A stretch of DNA of 64,000 nucleotides from Nocardia crassostreae (GCF_001613405.1 NZ_BDCH01000029.1:124001-188000); one strand, 5' to 3'; positions 16,356 through 25,103 are shown, numbered from the stretch's first letter. Program-made: numbers and translations. The notes: generated from the sequence alone by a model not told the origin.

Positions 16356-17804
16356 ATGACGCAGACCGATCTGCCCGTCGTTTCGACGCTGCCTGCCGTC
16401 CTCCCGACGCTGCCCGAAACCACCCTGCCCGACGACCGCGATCCGCGGCGCTCCGGTAGCACCACCCTGTGCTCCGAGGGTGATTCGCTGCGCGATATCG
16501 CCGGCGGCCATCACGTGGCCGCGACCCTGGAGTGGCTGGACAACCATCCGCCGCACGTCATCGCCGACGAGATCTCGCGCATGGACGCCGTCTCGGCGGG
16601 CATGGCCTTCCGCCTGCTCGACAAGGACCGCGCCCTCGACGTCTTCGAGGAGCTGGAACCGGTCGACCAGCAGCAGATCCTCACCGGTCTGCGCGATCAC
16701 GCCTTCCGCGAACTCGTGGAGGAGATGGATCCCGACGACCGCGCCCGCATGCTGCGCGAGGCCCCCGCCAAGGTCGCCAAGAAGGTCCTGGCCGGACTCA
16801 GCCCGCGCGAACGCCGCATGACCGCGGCCCTGCTGGGTTACCCGGAGGGCTCGGTCGGCCTCTACATGACGCCGGAAGTCGTTGCGCTGCCGCGTAATCT
16901 GCCCGTCGCCCAGGCGCTGCACATGGTCCGCACCGAGGGCGCCAACGCCGAAACCGTCTACACCCTGCCGGTGGTGGACGCGGGCCGCCGCCTCATCGGC
17001 ATTGTCGAGCTACGCGAACTGGTGCTCAGTTCTCCGGACGCCATGATCGCCGATCTGGTGGAGTCCGAGCCCGTCTTCGTGCGCGCCACCGACTCCGCGG
17101 AGAAGGCCGCGCGCCTCATGCAGGGCACGAACCTCATGAACCTGCCGGTGGTGGACAGCGAGGACCGTCTGGTCGGCCTGCTCACCATCGACGACGCCAT
17201 CGAGGTCATCGAGGCCGCCGACAGCGAGGACGTGGCCCGCCAGGCGGGCGCCGCACCGTGGGAGGGCCACTACATGGCCGCCACCGTGTTCCAGCTGGCC
17301 CGCTACCGGGCCCTGTGGCTGATGCTCCTGCTGCTGGCCGCGACCCTCACGGTCAGCGTCACCGACTTCTTCTCCGGCACCCTCGAGCAGGTGGCGCAGC
17401 TGGCGCTGTTCATTCCGCTGCTCATCGGCGCGGGCGGCAATGCCGGTGCGCAGGCGGCGACTTCGTGCGTGCGCGCGCTGGCGGTCGGCGAGGTCCGGGT
17501 CTCGGATCTGCTCAAGGTGGTCTGGCGCGAATGCCGGGTCGGCCTGGTGCTCGGCGGCATGCTGGCGGTGGTCGGCATGGTCATCGGCGCGCTGTTCGTC
17601 GGCGCGAAAATCGCCGTGGTGGTGGGGATTACGCTCATTCTCATCTGCGGCTGGGCGGCCACCATCGGCGGCACCATGCCGCTGCTGGCCAAGAAGCTGC
17701 GCATCGATCCGGCGGTGATCTCGGCCCCGATGGTGACCACCCTGGTCGACGCGACCGGCCTCATCATCTACTTCACCACCGCGAAACTGGTGCTCGGCAT
17801 CTGA
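16356..17804 (+). CDS. mgtE: MgtE magnesium transporter
   Basis: MgtE is a Mg2+-gated channel for magnesium uptake. The 482-residue protein has the cytoplasmic MgtE N domain (ISRMDAVSAGMAFRLLDKDRALDVFEEL) up to about residue 150. A CBS pair follows at about 155-275 with TVYTLPVVDAGRRLIGIV and LMNLPVVDSEDRLVGLLTIDDA. The membrane domain starts near residue 320, with the conserved pore region FIPLLIGAGGNAGAQAATSCVRALA. The ATG at 16356 has only a weak GAGG upstream, in contrast to the strong site of the leader ORF. Confidence 0.95.
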   Translation: MTQTDLPVVSTLPAVLPTLPETTLPDDRDPRRSGSTTLCSEGDSLRDIAGGHHVAATLEWLDNHPPHVIADEISRMDAVSAGMAFRLLDKDRALDVFEELEPVDQQQILTGLRDHAFRELVEEMDPDDRARMLREAPAKVAKKVLAGLSPRERRMTAALLGYPEGSVGLYMTPEVVALPRNLPVAQALHMVRTEGANAETVYTLPVVDAGRRLIGIVELRELVLSSPDAMIADLVESEPVFVRATDSAEKAARLMQGTNLMNLPVVDSEDRLVGLLTIDDAIEVIEAADSEDVARQAGAAPWEGHYMAATVFQLARYRALWLMLLLLAATLTVSVTDFFSGTLEQVAQLALFIPLLIGAGGNAGAQAATSCVRALAVGEVRVSDLLKVVWRECRVGLVLGGMLAVVGMVIGALFVGAKIAVVVGITLILICGWAATIGGTMPLLAKKLRIDPAVISAPMVTTLVDATGLIIYFTTAKLVLGI

Positions 17805-17816
17805 TCGGCAACCGGC

Positions 17817-17847
17817 GGCCGGGGCGGGTTCCATACCCGCCCCGGCC
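17817..17847 (+). terminator. Terminator after mgtE
   Basis: A perfect 13-base-pair GC-rich stem (arm GGCCGGGGCGGGT) closes a TCCAT loop, 12 bases after the mgtE stop. Confidence 0.8.
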
Positions 17848-17934
17848 AGCTGTGACCGATTGCACCGCTGTAGATTTCCGGTCGGCGCAGTGCCCTGCCG
17901 CACGCTTTCCGGCATCCTCCCAGGACAACGCCCG

Positions 17935-17982
17935 ACACAAGGTGTTGTGCTGCATGAGGTTGTCACCTACCAGTAGTAGTGT
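17935..17982. promoter_or_regulatory. Tandem NrdR boxes of the nrdF promoter
   Basis: ACACAAGGTGTTGTGC (17935-17950) matches the NrdR-box pattern at 12 of 16 positions and is a palindrome, CACAA-GGTG-TTGTG, with the same GGTG centre as the box at 6982. CTACCAGTAGTAGTGT (17967-17982) is a weaker second box with 9 of 16. The starts are 32 bases apart, identical to the nrdHIE pair, which supports both being real. Confidence 0.65.
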
Positions 17983-18038
17983 TCAGGGCAAGGAAATCCG
18001 CATGGTCACGGTGAGCTGGGAAAGGTGAGTGAGCGGGC

Positions 18039-19001
18039 GTGAAGCTGATCGATCGCGTAAGCGCGATTAACTGGAACCGCGTGCAGGACGACAAGGACTC
18101 GGAGGTCTGGGATCGTCTCACGGGCAACTTCTGGTTGCCGGAAAAGGTGCCGGTGTCCAACGACATCCCCTCCTGGGCGACGCTGACCCCCAATGAGAAG
18201 CAGCTGACCATGCGGGTCTTCACCGGCCTCACCCTGCTGGACACCATCCAGGGCACGGTCGGCGCGGTCAGCCTCATTCCGGACGCGCTGACCCCGCACG
18301 AGGAGGCGGTGCTGACGAATATCGCCTTCATGGAGTCGGTGCACGCCAAGAGCTACAGCCAGATCTTCTCCACGCTGTGCTCCTCCAAGGAGATCGACGA
18401 GGCCTTCCGCTGGTCCGAGGAGAACCGGAACCTGCAGCGCAAGGCCGAGATCGTGCTGGAGTACTACAACGGCGAGGATCCGCTCAAGCGCAAGGTGGCC
18501 TCCACGCTGCTGGAGTCCTTCCTGTTCTACTCCGGCTTCTACCTGCCGATGCACTGGTCCTCGCGGGCCAAGCTCACCAATACCGCCGATATGATCCGCC
18601 TGATCATTCGCGATGAGGCCGTGCACGGCTACTACATCGGCTACAAGTTCCAGAAGGGCCTGGAGCTGGTCTCCGAGGCCGAGCGCGACGAGCTCAAGTC
18701 CTACACCTTCGAGCTGCTGTTCGAGCTGTACGAGAACGAGGTCGAGTACACCCAGGATCTCTACGACGAGGTCGGTCTCACCGAGGACGTCAAGAAGTTC
18801 CTGCGCTACAACGCCAACAAGGCGCTCATGAACCTCGGCTACGAGGGTCTGTTCCCCAAGGACGAGTGCGATGTGAACCCGGCGATCCTGTCGGCGCTGT
18901 CGCCCAATGCCGATGAGAACCACGACTTCTTCTCCGGCTCGGGTTCGAGCTACGTCATCGGCAAGGCCGTGAACACCGAGGATGAGGACTGGGAGTTCTG
19001 A
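18039..19001 (+). CDS. nrdF: Class Ib ribonucleotide reductase beta subunit
   Basis: NrdF carries the dinuclear metal centre and tyrosyl radical that initiates reduction by NrdE. The 320-residue protein has Asp in TLLDTIQG, Glu99 and His102 in FMESVHAKSYS, the radical Tyr106 in the same motif, and the second Glu-x2-His in RDEAVHGYYIG. The C-terminal NTEDEDWEF is the peptide that docks on NrdE. The GTG at 18039 gives the standard N terminus VKLIDRVSAINWNRVQDD. It is separated from nrdHIE by 8 kb, but its promoter carries matching NrdR boxes. Confidence 0.96.
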   Translation: MKLIDRVSAINWNRVQDDKDSEVWDRLTGNFWLPEKVPVSNDIPSWATLTPNEKQLTMRVFTGLTLLDTIQGTVGAVSLIPDALTPHEEAVLTNIAFMESVHAKSYSQIFSTLCSSKEIDEAFRWSEENRNLQRKAEIVLEYYNGEDPLKRKVASTLLESFLFYSGFYLPMHWSSRAKLTNTADMIRLIIRDEAVHGYYIGYKFQKGLELVSEAERDELKSYTFELLFELYENEVEYTQDLYDEVGLTEDVKKFLRYNANKALMNLGYEGLFPKDECDVNPAILSALSPNADENHDFFSGSGSSYVIGKAVNTEDEDWEF

Positions 19002-19031
19002 TCACGAATCCTTCACGGTTCGCATGATGAA

Positions 19032-19065
19032 TTCGTGGCGGTGGCCGAACGGCCGCCGCCACGAA
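19032..19065 (+). terminator. Hairpin after nrdF
   Basis: A 15-base-pair stem with one T-G wobble (arm TTCGTGGCGGTGGCC) and a GAAC loop lies 31 bases after nrdF. Its right arm ends in the first bases of the AAAGGA ribosome-binding site of the next small gene, so it may also affect that gene's translation. Confidence 0.7.
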
Positions 19066-19079
19066 AGGATTTGCGACAC

Positions 19080-19298
19080 ATGAAGTTCAAGACTGTTCTC
19101 GCCGCTGGCGCCCTGGCCCTGGGTGTCGTGGCCTCCGGCTCCGCCATCGCGAACGCCGACGAGGTCTACTACGGCAACTACGGCACCTTCGAAGCCTGCC
19201 AGGCCGATGGCGCCAACGGCCCGGCCCACCCCGACTGGACGAACTACCAGTGCCGCGAAGCCGTCGACGGCACCTGGAACCTCTACCTGCAGGGCTGA
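19080..19298 (+). CDS. Small secreted protein, unknown function
   Basis: This 72-residue protein has a clear signal peptide: MKFKTVLAAGALALGVVASGSAIANA, with predicted cleavage after residue 26. The mature part is about 46 residues, rich in Tyr, Asn and acidic residues, with two cysteines (FEACQADG and YQCREAVDG) that could form a disulfide. It ends in GTWNLYLQG. AAAGGA lies 11 bases before the ATG. Similar small exported proteins are common in Nocardia and mycobacteria without known roles. Confidence 0.8.
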   Translation: MKFKTVLAAGALALGVVASGSAIANADEVYYGNYGTFEACQADGANGPAHPDWTNYQCREAVDGTWNLYLQG

Positions 19299-19304
19299 TT
19301 TCGC

Positions 19305-20411
19305 TCAGTCCGTGACATATCCGTTGAGCGTCTTGCGGATATCGTCGAGCAGCGCCCGAGCGGCGATGACCCCGGAACCGTGCCAGATGTCGTCCTCGAC
19401 CGCGAACACTCGCTTGTCGCCGGAGACGCTGAGCTCTTTCCAGTCATCGCCGTTCATGGTCGATTTGCCGAGCTCCAGGCCCTCCGGCCCGTCGAACATG
19501 ACATAGGCGATATCGCCCTCGAGCTTGTCGCGGGTCTCCTGGGCGCTCAGGTCGGCGCCCACATCGTAGGAGACGACCCGCTGCCGGGCCGGGCGCTGCA
19601 CCCCGGCATCGCCGAGCACCTGCCCGGCGAAGCTGTCGGCGCCCTGCACCTGGATATCGTTAGACTCGAACCGCAGCACCGACGCCTGGGTCAGATTCGC
19701 GCCCACCGCATTACCGGTGTCCGTGGCCGCGGTCCGATGGTCGTCGAGGACCTGCTCCGCCGCCGTCTTGCGCCCCAGCGCCTCCGCGAAGGAGGCGAAT
19801 TCCGCCTGCCAGCCGTAGTCGTCGCCGACCAGCACGGTCGGGGCGATCTCGCGCAGCGCCTCGTACTGCGCCCCGTCCGCCGCCGAGCCGATGATCACAT
19901 CCGGTTTCAGCGCAGCGACTTTCGCCGGATCGGGCTGCCCGACCATGCCGATACCGGGAATCTCGGAGATCCCATACCCCAGATACGACGGTTGCGCCGT
20001 CGGCCCGGACATCGTGGCCGCGCCGACCACGCGCTCCCACAGGCCGAGCGCGCAGGTGGCGTCGAGGGCCGCGGTGGACAGCACCACGACCCGTTTCGGA
20101 TCGGCGGGCACCTCGGCGGTCCCGGCCGCATTCGCAATGGTGCGCGTGCCCGAGGTCGAATCGGGCGAACTCGGCAGCGCGCACGCCTTGGCGGTATCGC
20201 GCTCGATGCCCACCACGCCCGCCCCGGCGATATTGGTGGTGGTGCGCACAATCGAGCTCATGGCGTTATCATCGGATCCCGAACATCCGGCGAGTAGGCC
20301 CGGTAGCGCCGCCGCCGCGGTCAGAACCACCCCCCAGGTGCGCAAACGTCGCGCAGGGGTGGACGTGGAGGCGAACGTCTTTCGGGTGGAAGCGGACTCG
20401 CGCACCGGCAT
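19305..20411 (-). CDS. Iron-siderophore ABC transporter binding lipoprotein (FecB-like)
   Basis: This periplasmic-binding-type lipoprotein has about 368 residues. The lipobox LLAGCSGSD follows a hydrophobic segment. The binding fold then begins with VPADPKRVVVLSTAALDATCALG, and GQPDPAKVAALKPDVIIGS is the classical siderophore-binding motif. It captures ferric siderophores or haem for an importer that is not in the window. ATG 20411 is preferred over longer GTG or ATG starts because it gives a normal n-region. It is divergent from ctaD, the same arrangement as fecB and ctaD in M. tuberculosis. Confidence 0.88.
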   Translation of the reverse strand: MPVRESASTRKTFASTSTPARRLRTWGVVLTAAAALPGLLAGCSGSDDNAMSSIVRTTTNIAGAGVVGIERDTAKACALPSSPDSTSGTRTIANAAGTAEVPADPKRVVVLSTAALDATCALGLWERVVGAATMSGPTAQPSYLGYGISEIPGIGMVGQPDPAKVAALKPDVIIGSAADGAQYEALREIAPTVLVGDDYGWQAEFASFAEALGRKTAAEQVLDDHRTAATDTGNAVGANLTQASVLRFESNDIQVQGADSFAGQVLGDAGVQRPARQRVVSYDVGADLSAQETRDKLEGDIAYVMFDGPEGLELGKSTMNGDDWKELSVSGDKRVFAVEDDIWHGSGVIAARALLDDIRKTLNGYVTD

Positions 20412-20503
20412 GGCTGGCAGCGTACTCACCACTGCGCCCGGCACCCAATTACGACACAGAGTAGGACCACCTCGCGACCGGTGCGGCAGCACGGTTTACG
20501 ATT

Positions 20504-20591
20504 CCTGACAGCGCATGCCGCCCGTCGTTCGTCGTTGCACGAATCCGGACGCCGGTAGCACCCGCGACGAACGACAAAGGTACCTGTCAGG
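20504..20591 (+). promoter_or_regulatory. Nested inverted repeats in the ctaD leader
   Basis: An outer pair CCTGACAG (20504-20511) and CTGTCAGG (20584-20591) encloses an inner perfect 11-base pair GTCGTTCGTCG (20524-20534) and CGACGAACGAC (20565-20575). The outer right arm runs into the CAGGAGG ribosome-binding site of ctaD at 20588-20594. If folded, the leader would partly hide that site. Confidence 0.55.
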
Positions 20592-20598
20592 AGGTTCA

Positions 20599-22335
20599 GT
20601 GACTGCCGTAGAGCCACGCCCAGTCCGTGAAGTGGAAGCGGCTCGGCCATATCCGCAACGGACGGGTCCCAAGGGATCGTTCATCTACAAGATGGTCACG
20701 ACCACGGACCCGAAGGTCCTCGGCGTCATGTACCTCGTGACGGCCATGTCCTTCTTCCTCGTCGGCGGCCTGATGGCGCTGCTGATGCGCGCGGAGCTGG
20801 CTCGCCCGGGTATGCAGTTCCTCTCGCCCGAGCAGTTCAACCAGCTGTTCACCATGCACGGCACGATCATGCTGCTGTTCTACGCGACCGCGATCGTGTT
20901 CGGCTTCGCCAACATCATCCTGCCGCTGCAGATCGGCGCGCCCGATGTGGCGTTCCCGCGTCTGAACGCGTTCAGCTACTGGCTGTACCTGTTCGGCGGC
21001 TCCATGGCGACCGCCGGATTCATCACCCCCGGCGGCGCGGCCGACTTCGGCTGGACCGCCTACACCCCGCTGTCGGACATCGTGCACTCGCCCGGCGTGG
21101 GCGCCGACCTGTGGATCCTGGGCCTGGCCGTGTCCGGTCTGGGCACCATCCTCGGTGGCGTCAACATGATCACCACCGTGGTCTGCCTGCGCTGCCCGGG
21201 TATGACGCTGTTCCGCATGCCGATCTTCACCTGGAACATCCTGGTGACCTCGGTGCTCGTGCTGCTGGCCTTCCCACTGCTGACCGCCGCGCTGATGGCG
21301 CTGGCCTACGACCGTCACCTGGGTGGTCACATCTACGACCCGGCATCCGGTGGCGTGCTGCTCTATCAGCACTTGTTCTGGTTCTTCGGGCACCCCGAGG
21401 TGTACATCATCGCGCTGCCGTTCTTCGGCATCGTCTCCGAGATCTACCCGGTGTTCAGCCGTAAGCCGATCTTCGGTTACACCACGCTGGTCTACGCGAC
21501 CCTGGGTATCGCGGCGCTGTCGATCGCGGTGTGGGCGCACCACATGTACGCCACCGGCGCGGTGCTGCTGCCGTTCTTCTCGTTCATGACCTTCCTCATC
21601 GCGGTTCCGACCGGTGTGAAGTTCTTCAACTGGATCGGCACCATGTGGCGCGGCCAGCTGACCTTCGAGACCCCGATGCTGTTCTCCATCGGCTTCCTCG
21701 TGACCTTCCTCTTCGGTGGTCTGTCGGGTGTCGTGCTGGCCTCCCCGCCGATCGACTTCCACGTGTCGGACACCTACTTCGTGGTCGCGCACTTCCACTA
21801 CGTGCTCTTCGGCACCATCGTGTTCGCCACCTTCGCGGGCATCTACTTCTGGTTCCCCAAGATGACCGGCCGCATGATGGACGAGCGCATGGGCAAGTGG
21901 CACTTCTGGGCCACCTTCGTGGGCTTCCACACCACGTTCCTGGTGCAGCACTGGCTGGGTAACGAGGGCATGCCGCGCCGATACGCCGACTACCTGGACA
22001 GCGACGGCTTCACCGGCCTGAACACGGTCTCCACCATCGGCGCCTTCATCCTGGGCGCGTCGATGCTGCCGTTCATCTGGAACGTCTTCAAGTCCTACCG
22101 CTACGGCGAGGTCGTGACCGTGGACGATCCGTGGGGTTACGGCAACTCCCTGGAGTGGGCGACCTCCTGCCCGCCGCCGCGGCACAACTTCTACGAGCTG
22201 CCGCGCATCCGCTCCGAGCGCCCCGCGTTCGAGCTGCACTACCCGCACATGGTCGAGCGCATGCGCGCCGAGGCCCATGTGGGCTGGGGCTCCAAGTCCC
22301 ACACCGTGCACGAGCTGGAGAAGATCGAGAAGTAA
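20599..22335 (+). CDS. ctaD: Cytochrome c oxidase subunit I
   Basis: CtaD is the catalytic subunit of the aa3 oxidase in the cytoplasmic membrane. The 578-residue protein has about 12 membrane helices. Haem a ligands are in LFTMHGTIMLLF and VVAHFHYVLFG, and the CuB ligands in FGHPEVYI and AVWAHHMYATG. GTG 20599 is chosen because GGAGG lies 4 bases upstream; earlier in-frame codons reach back into the structured leader. The oxidase bc1 partners are not in the window. Gene order fecB-ctaD-serB is conserved with mycobacteria. Confidence 0.97.
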   Translation: MTAVEPRPVREVEAARPYPQRTGPKGSFIYKMVTTTDPKVLGVMYLVTAMSFFLVGGLMALLMRAELARPGMQFLSPEQFNQLFTMHGTIMLLFYATAIVFGFANIILPLQIGAPDVAFPRLNAFSYWLYLFGGSMATAGFITPGGAADFGWTAYTPLSDIVHSPGVGADLWILGLAVSGLGTILGGVNMITTVVCLRCPGMTLFRMPIFTWNILVTSVLVLLAFPLLTAALMALAYDRHLGGHIYDPASGGVLLYQHLFWFFGHPEVYIIALPFFGIVSEIYPVFSRKPIFGYTTLVYATLGIAALSIAVWAHHMYATGAVLLPFFSFMTFLIAVPTGVKFFNWIGTMWRGQLTFETPMLFSIGFLVTFLFGGLSGVVLASPPIDFHVSDTYFVVAHFHYVLFGTIVFATFAGIYFWFPKMTGRMMDERMGKWHFWATFVGFHTTFLVQHWLGNEGMPRRYADYLDSDGFTGLNTVSTIGAFILGASMLPFIWNVFKSYRYGEVVTVDDPWGYGNSLEWATSCPPPRHNFYELPRIRSERPAFELHYPHMVERMRAEAHVGWGSKSHTVHELEKIEK

Positions 22336-22350
22336 TTCCCTCAGCAACGC

Positions 22351-22389
22351 AACGCGGCGTCCGTCGAGAGACGGGCGCCGCGTTTGTCT
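22351..22389 (+). terminator. Terminator after ctaD
   Basis: A 15-base-pair stem with one T-G wobble (AACGCGGCG-T-CCGTC against GACGG-G-CGCCGCGTT) and a GAGA loop is followed by TTTGTCTT. It starts 15 bases after the stop codon. Confidence 0.85.
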
Positions 22390-22513
22390 TATCCGACCGG
22401 GCGGCGTGAGACCCGCCACCTGGTTAACGGGCGACGCGGGTCGCTCGACTAACACCTGACAGAATGAGTCGGCCGCTGAACGCACGCGGCCAGCCGCGAG
22501 AACGGAGTTTCGA

Positions 22514-23743
22514 TTGAGCACGTCTGACACGACGGTTCTGGTCACGGTCACCGGACCCGACAAGCCGGGCGTGACATCGGTACTGCTCGCGGCGCTGTCC
22601 CACAATGGCGTCAGCCTGCTCGATGTGGAACAGGTCGTCATCCGCGGCCGCCTCACCCTGGGCGTGCTGGTCTCCTGTCACACCGATCCCGAGGATCTGC
22701 AGGATCAGCTCGAGGACGCCATGGCCAGCATCGGCATGAATGTCGATGTGGAGATCGGCCCCAATTCGGTGACGGGCGCGAAGCTTTCCACCCATGCCGT
22801 GGTGGTGCTGGGCAGCCCGGTCACCGCGCGCGCCTTCAGCGCCATCTCGCGCAAGCTCGCCGAGCAAGGCGTGAACATCGATTCCATCCGCGGCATCGCC
22901 GACTACCCGGTGACCGGTCTGGAACTCGGCGTCACCGTGCCCTCGGCCGATGCCGACACCGAGACCAAGCTCCGCACCACGCTGTCCGTCGTGGCCGCCA
23001 AGGAGAGCGTCGATATCGCCGTCGAGCGCGCCGGGCTGGCGCGGCGGGCCAAGCGGCTCATCGTATTCGATGTGGACTCCACCCTCATCCAGGGCGAGGT
23101 CATCGAAATGCTGGCCGCCCACGCCGGTGTCGAAGACGAGGTCCGCAAGGTCACCGAGGCCGCCATGCGCGGTGAACTCGATTTCGCCGAATCGCTGCGG
23201 CAGCGGGTGGCGACCCTGGCCGGGCTGGACGCCTCCGTCATCGACGAGGTCGCCGATCGCACCGAGCTGACCCCCGGCGCGCGCACCACCATTCGCACGC
23301 TGCGCCGCCTCGGCTTCCGCTGCGGTGTGGTGTCCGGCGGCTTCCGCCAGGTCATCGAACCGCTCGCGCACGAACTGGAATTGGACTTCGTCCAGGCCAA
23401 TACCCTCGAGATCGTCAACGGCAAGCTCACCGGCAAGGTCGTCGGCGAGATCGTGGACCGCGAGGCCAAGGCCGTCATGCTGCGCCGCTTCGCCGCCGAG
23501 ACCGGGGTGCCCATGGAGCAGACCGTGGCGGTCGGCGACGGCGCGAACGATATCGACATGCTCAATGCCGCCGGACTGGGTATCGCCTTCAATGCCAAGC
23601 CCGCGCTGCGCGAGGTCGCCGACGCGGCGCTCTCGCATCCGTACCTGGACGCCATCCTGTTCATCCTGGGCGTGACACGCGACGAGGTCGAGGCCGCGGA
23701 CGCGCTGGACGGCGGCGTGCGCCGGGTCCCGCTGGGCCGCTGA
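22514..23743 (+). CDS. serB: Phosphoserine phosphatase SerB with tandem ACT domains
   Basis: SerB dephosphorylates O-phosphoserine, the last step of serine synthesis. The 409-residue protein carries two ACT domains (about residues 5-80 and 92-165), as in mycobacterial SerB2. A HAD phosphatase domain follows, with the nucleophile motif DVDST at 186-190, GVVSGGF in the middle and VGDGANDIDML near the end. The ACT domains suggest allosteric control by amino acids. The TTG start is preceded by GGAG. It follows the ctaD terminator and so has its own promoter. Confidence 0.94.
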   Translation: MSTSDTTVLVTVTGPDKPGVTSVLLAALSHNGVSLLDVEQVVIRGRLTLGVLVSCHTDPEDLQDQLEDAMASIGMNVDVEIGPNSVTGAKLSTHAVVVLGSPVTARAFSAISRKLAEQGVNIDSIRGIADYPVTGLELGVTVPSADADTETKLRTTLSVVAAKESVDIAVERAGLARRAKRLIVFDVDSTLIQGEVIEMLAAHAGVEDEVRKVTEAAMRGELDFAESLRQRVATLAGLDASVIDEVADRTELTPGARTTIRTLRRLGFRCGVVSGGFRQVIEPLAHELELDFVQANTLEIVNGKLTGKVVGEIVDREAKAVMLRRFAAETGVPMEQTVAVGDGANDIDMLNAAGLGIAFNAKPALREVADAALSHPYLDAILFILGVTRDEVEAADALDGGVRRVPLGR

Positions 23744-23833
23744 CGACTCGTCCGATTCGCCTGCGGTATCCGCGGCGCTCGCGTCGGTAGCGTGAGCCGG
23801 AGTCAATCCGGCCACGACGATGGGAGATGGTCC

Positions 23834-24280
23834 GTGCGGGTGCGTACATCACTGGCGGTGCTGCTGCTCGGCCTGGCACTGACCGGATGCGGGGACAACG
23901 AGAATCCGAACACCGTGCAGGCCACCACCACCTCGCCCGGCGCGGCCGAGACCATCGATGTGGACGAGGACGAGAACGGCCAGGCCCGCACGCTGGTGGT
24001 CGGCCAGGCGATCAAGGTGGAGTTGAAGGCCAATCCCAGCACTGGATCCTCGTGGCAACTGGGGGAATTGGACCAGAACATCGTCAAGCAGAACGGCGAG
24101 CAGGTCTTCGAACAGGACACCAGCGACGGCGGCCCCAAGCCCGGTCAGGGCGGCGAGACCACATGGTGGTTCATCGGCATCAACCCGGGCACGACCAAAC
24201 TCGTGCTGAACTACGGCCGCCCCTGGGAGAAGGACGCGCCGCCCGTGCAGACCTACACGCTGAACCTCACCGTCCAGTAG
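23834..24280 (+). CDS. Chagasin-type (I42) protease inhibitor-like lipoprotein
   Basis: This 148-residue lipoprotein has the lipobox LALTGC near residue 20 after a short hydrophobic segment, so it should be anchored on the outer face of the membrane. The mature domain has the three loops of chagasin-like cysteine protease inhibitors: NPSTGSSWQ, the glycine-rich GGETTWW loop, and GRPWE. LNLTVQ ends the immunoglobulin-like fold. The inhibitory role is by family only. GTG 23834 has GGGAGA upstream. Confidence 0.8.
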   Translation: MRVRTSLAVLLLGLALTGCGDNENPNTVQATTTSPGAAETIDVDEDENGQARTLVVGQAIKVELKANPSTGSSWQLGELDQNIVKQNGEQVFEQDTSDGGPKPGQGGETTWWFIGINPGTTKLVLNYGRPWEKDAPPVQTYTLNLTVQ

Positions 24281-24353
24281 CCCGGGGCGAGTGTGCTCCG
24301 GTGCACACCGACGGCCCGATTAAGCTGGCTGGCAGCCGTTCTCGTGAGGAGTG

Positions 24354-25103
24354 ATGCCATTGTCCAGCGTGGGGTCGATCGTCGACACGGGCTTCGCGGC
24401 CAGGCACGCCGAGCTGGCGCGCGGATACGGCGGCGGGGGAGACCCGGAGGATCCGGCGCTGGTACAGGCCATGCAGATGGTGCTGCACATCCCGAAGAAC
24501 GATCCGCCCAAGCGCAGCGCGTTGCTGGCGGCGGCCGCCACGGCGGTGGTGGCGCTGTGCCTCGACGAGCGGGTCGGCCCGGACGGCGCATGGGAGGAGC
24601 GCTATCTGGGCTGGAAGCGCTCCCGCATTCGCAAGGTGGCGCGGCGGGCGCGCGGCGCGCAGTGGCTGGCGGCTCAGGACGTGGATGGCGTGACGGTCGA
24701 ATTCGACGGCGCGCAGGCGCGGGCCTTCGTGCCCGGCCCGGTCGGAGAAATCGATCCGCGCATCAAACGCCTGCAGATCGGCGGCACCGAACTACCCTCC
24801 GATGAACTCGCGGAGATCGACGCCACGTATCCGGTGCTATGGGTGAACGCGGATCTGGGTATGACGGTAGGTAAGGCCGCCGCGCAGGTCGGGCATGCGA
24901 GTATGCTGCTGGCCGGCGCCATGCCGGTGCAGCGGGCGTATGCCTGGGCGGCGCGCGGTTTCCGATGCACCGTCGCCGAGGCGGATCCGGAGCAGTGGCG
25001 GCAGCTGCTGCGCCGGGAGGCCGACCGTACCGCGGTGGCGGTGCGCGATGCCGGGTTCACCGAAGTGGCCCCCGGGTCGACGACCGTGATCGCGGTGCCC
25101 TGA
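24354..25103 (+). CDS. PTH2-family peptidyl-tRNA hydrolase-like protein
   Basis: This 249-residue protein has a C-terminal domain (from about residue 160) that reads VLWVNADLGMTVGKAAAQVGHASMLLAG. That matches the peptidyl-tRNA hydrolase 2 motif in which Gly-Lys-x-Ala-x-Gln-x-x-His-Ala forms the active region. The N-terminal 150 residues are specific to actinomycete homologues. The archaeal and eukaryotic enzymes recycle peptidyl-tRNA; a bacterial pth gene is expected elsewhere, so this copy's role is open. GTG 24351, ATG 24354 and TTG 24360 are all possible behind GAGGAG. Confidence 0.65.
   Translation: MPLSSVGSIVDTGFAARHAELARGYGGGGDPEDPALVQAMQMVLHIPKNDPPKRSALLAAAATAVVALCLDERVGPDGAWEERYLGWKRSRIRKVARRARGAQWLAAQDVDGVTVEFDGAQARAFVPGPVGEIDPRIKRLQIGGTELPSDELAEIDATYPVLWVNADLGMTVGKAAAQVGHASMLLAGAMPVQRAYAWAARGFRCTVAEADPEQWRQLLRREADRTAVAVRDAGFTEVAPGSTTVIAVP

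Noticed and set aside
18002..18028. Eight-codon ORF (MVTVSWER) just before nrdF
   Set aside because: It has no convincing ribosome-binding site or codon bias, so it may be chance.
20596..22656. Long minus-strand open frame opposite ctaD
   Set aside because: It is the antisense of a certain coding gene, and the translated sequence is His/Asp/Gly-rich without domains.
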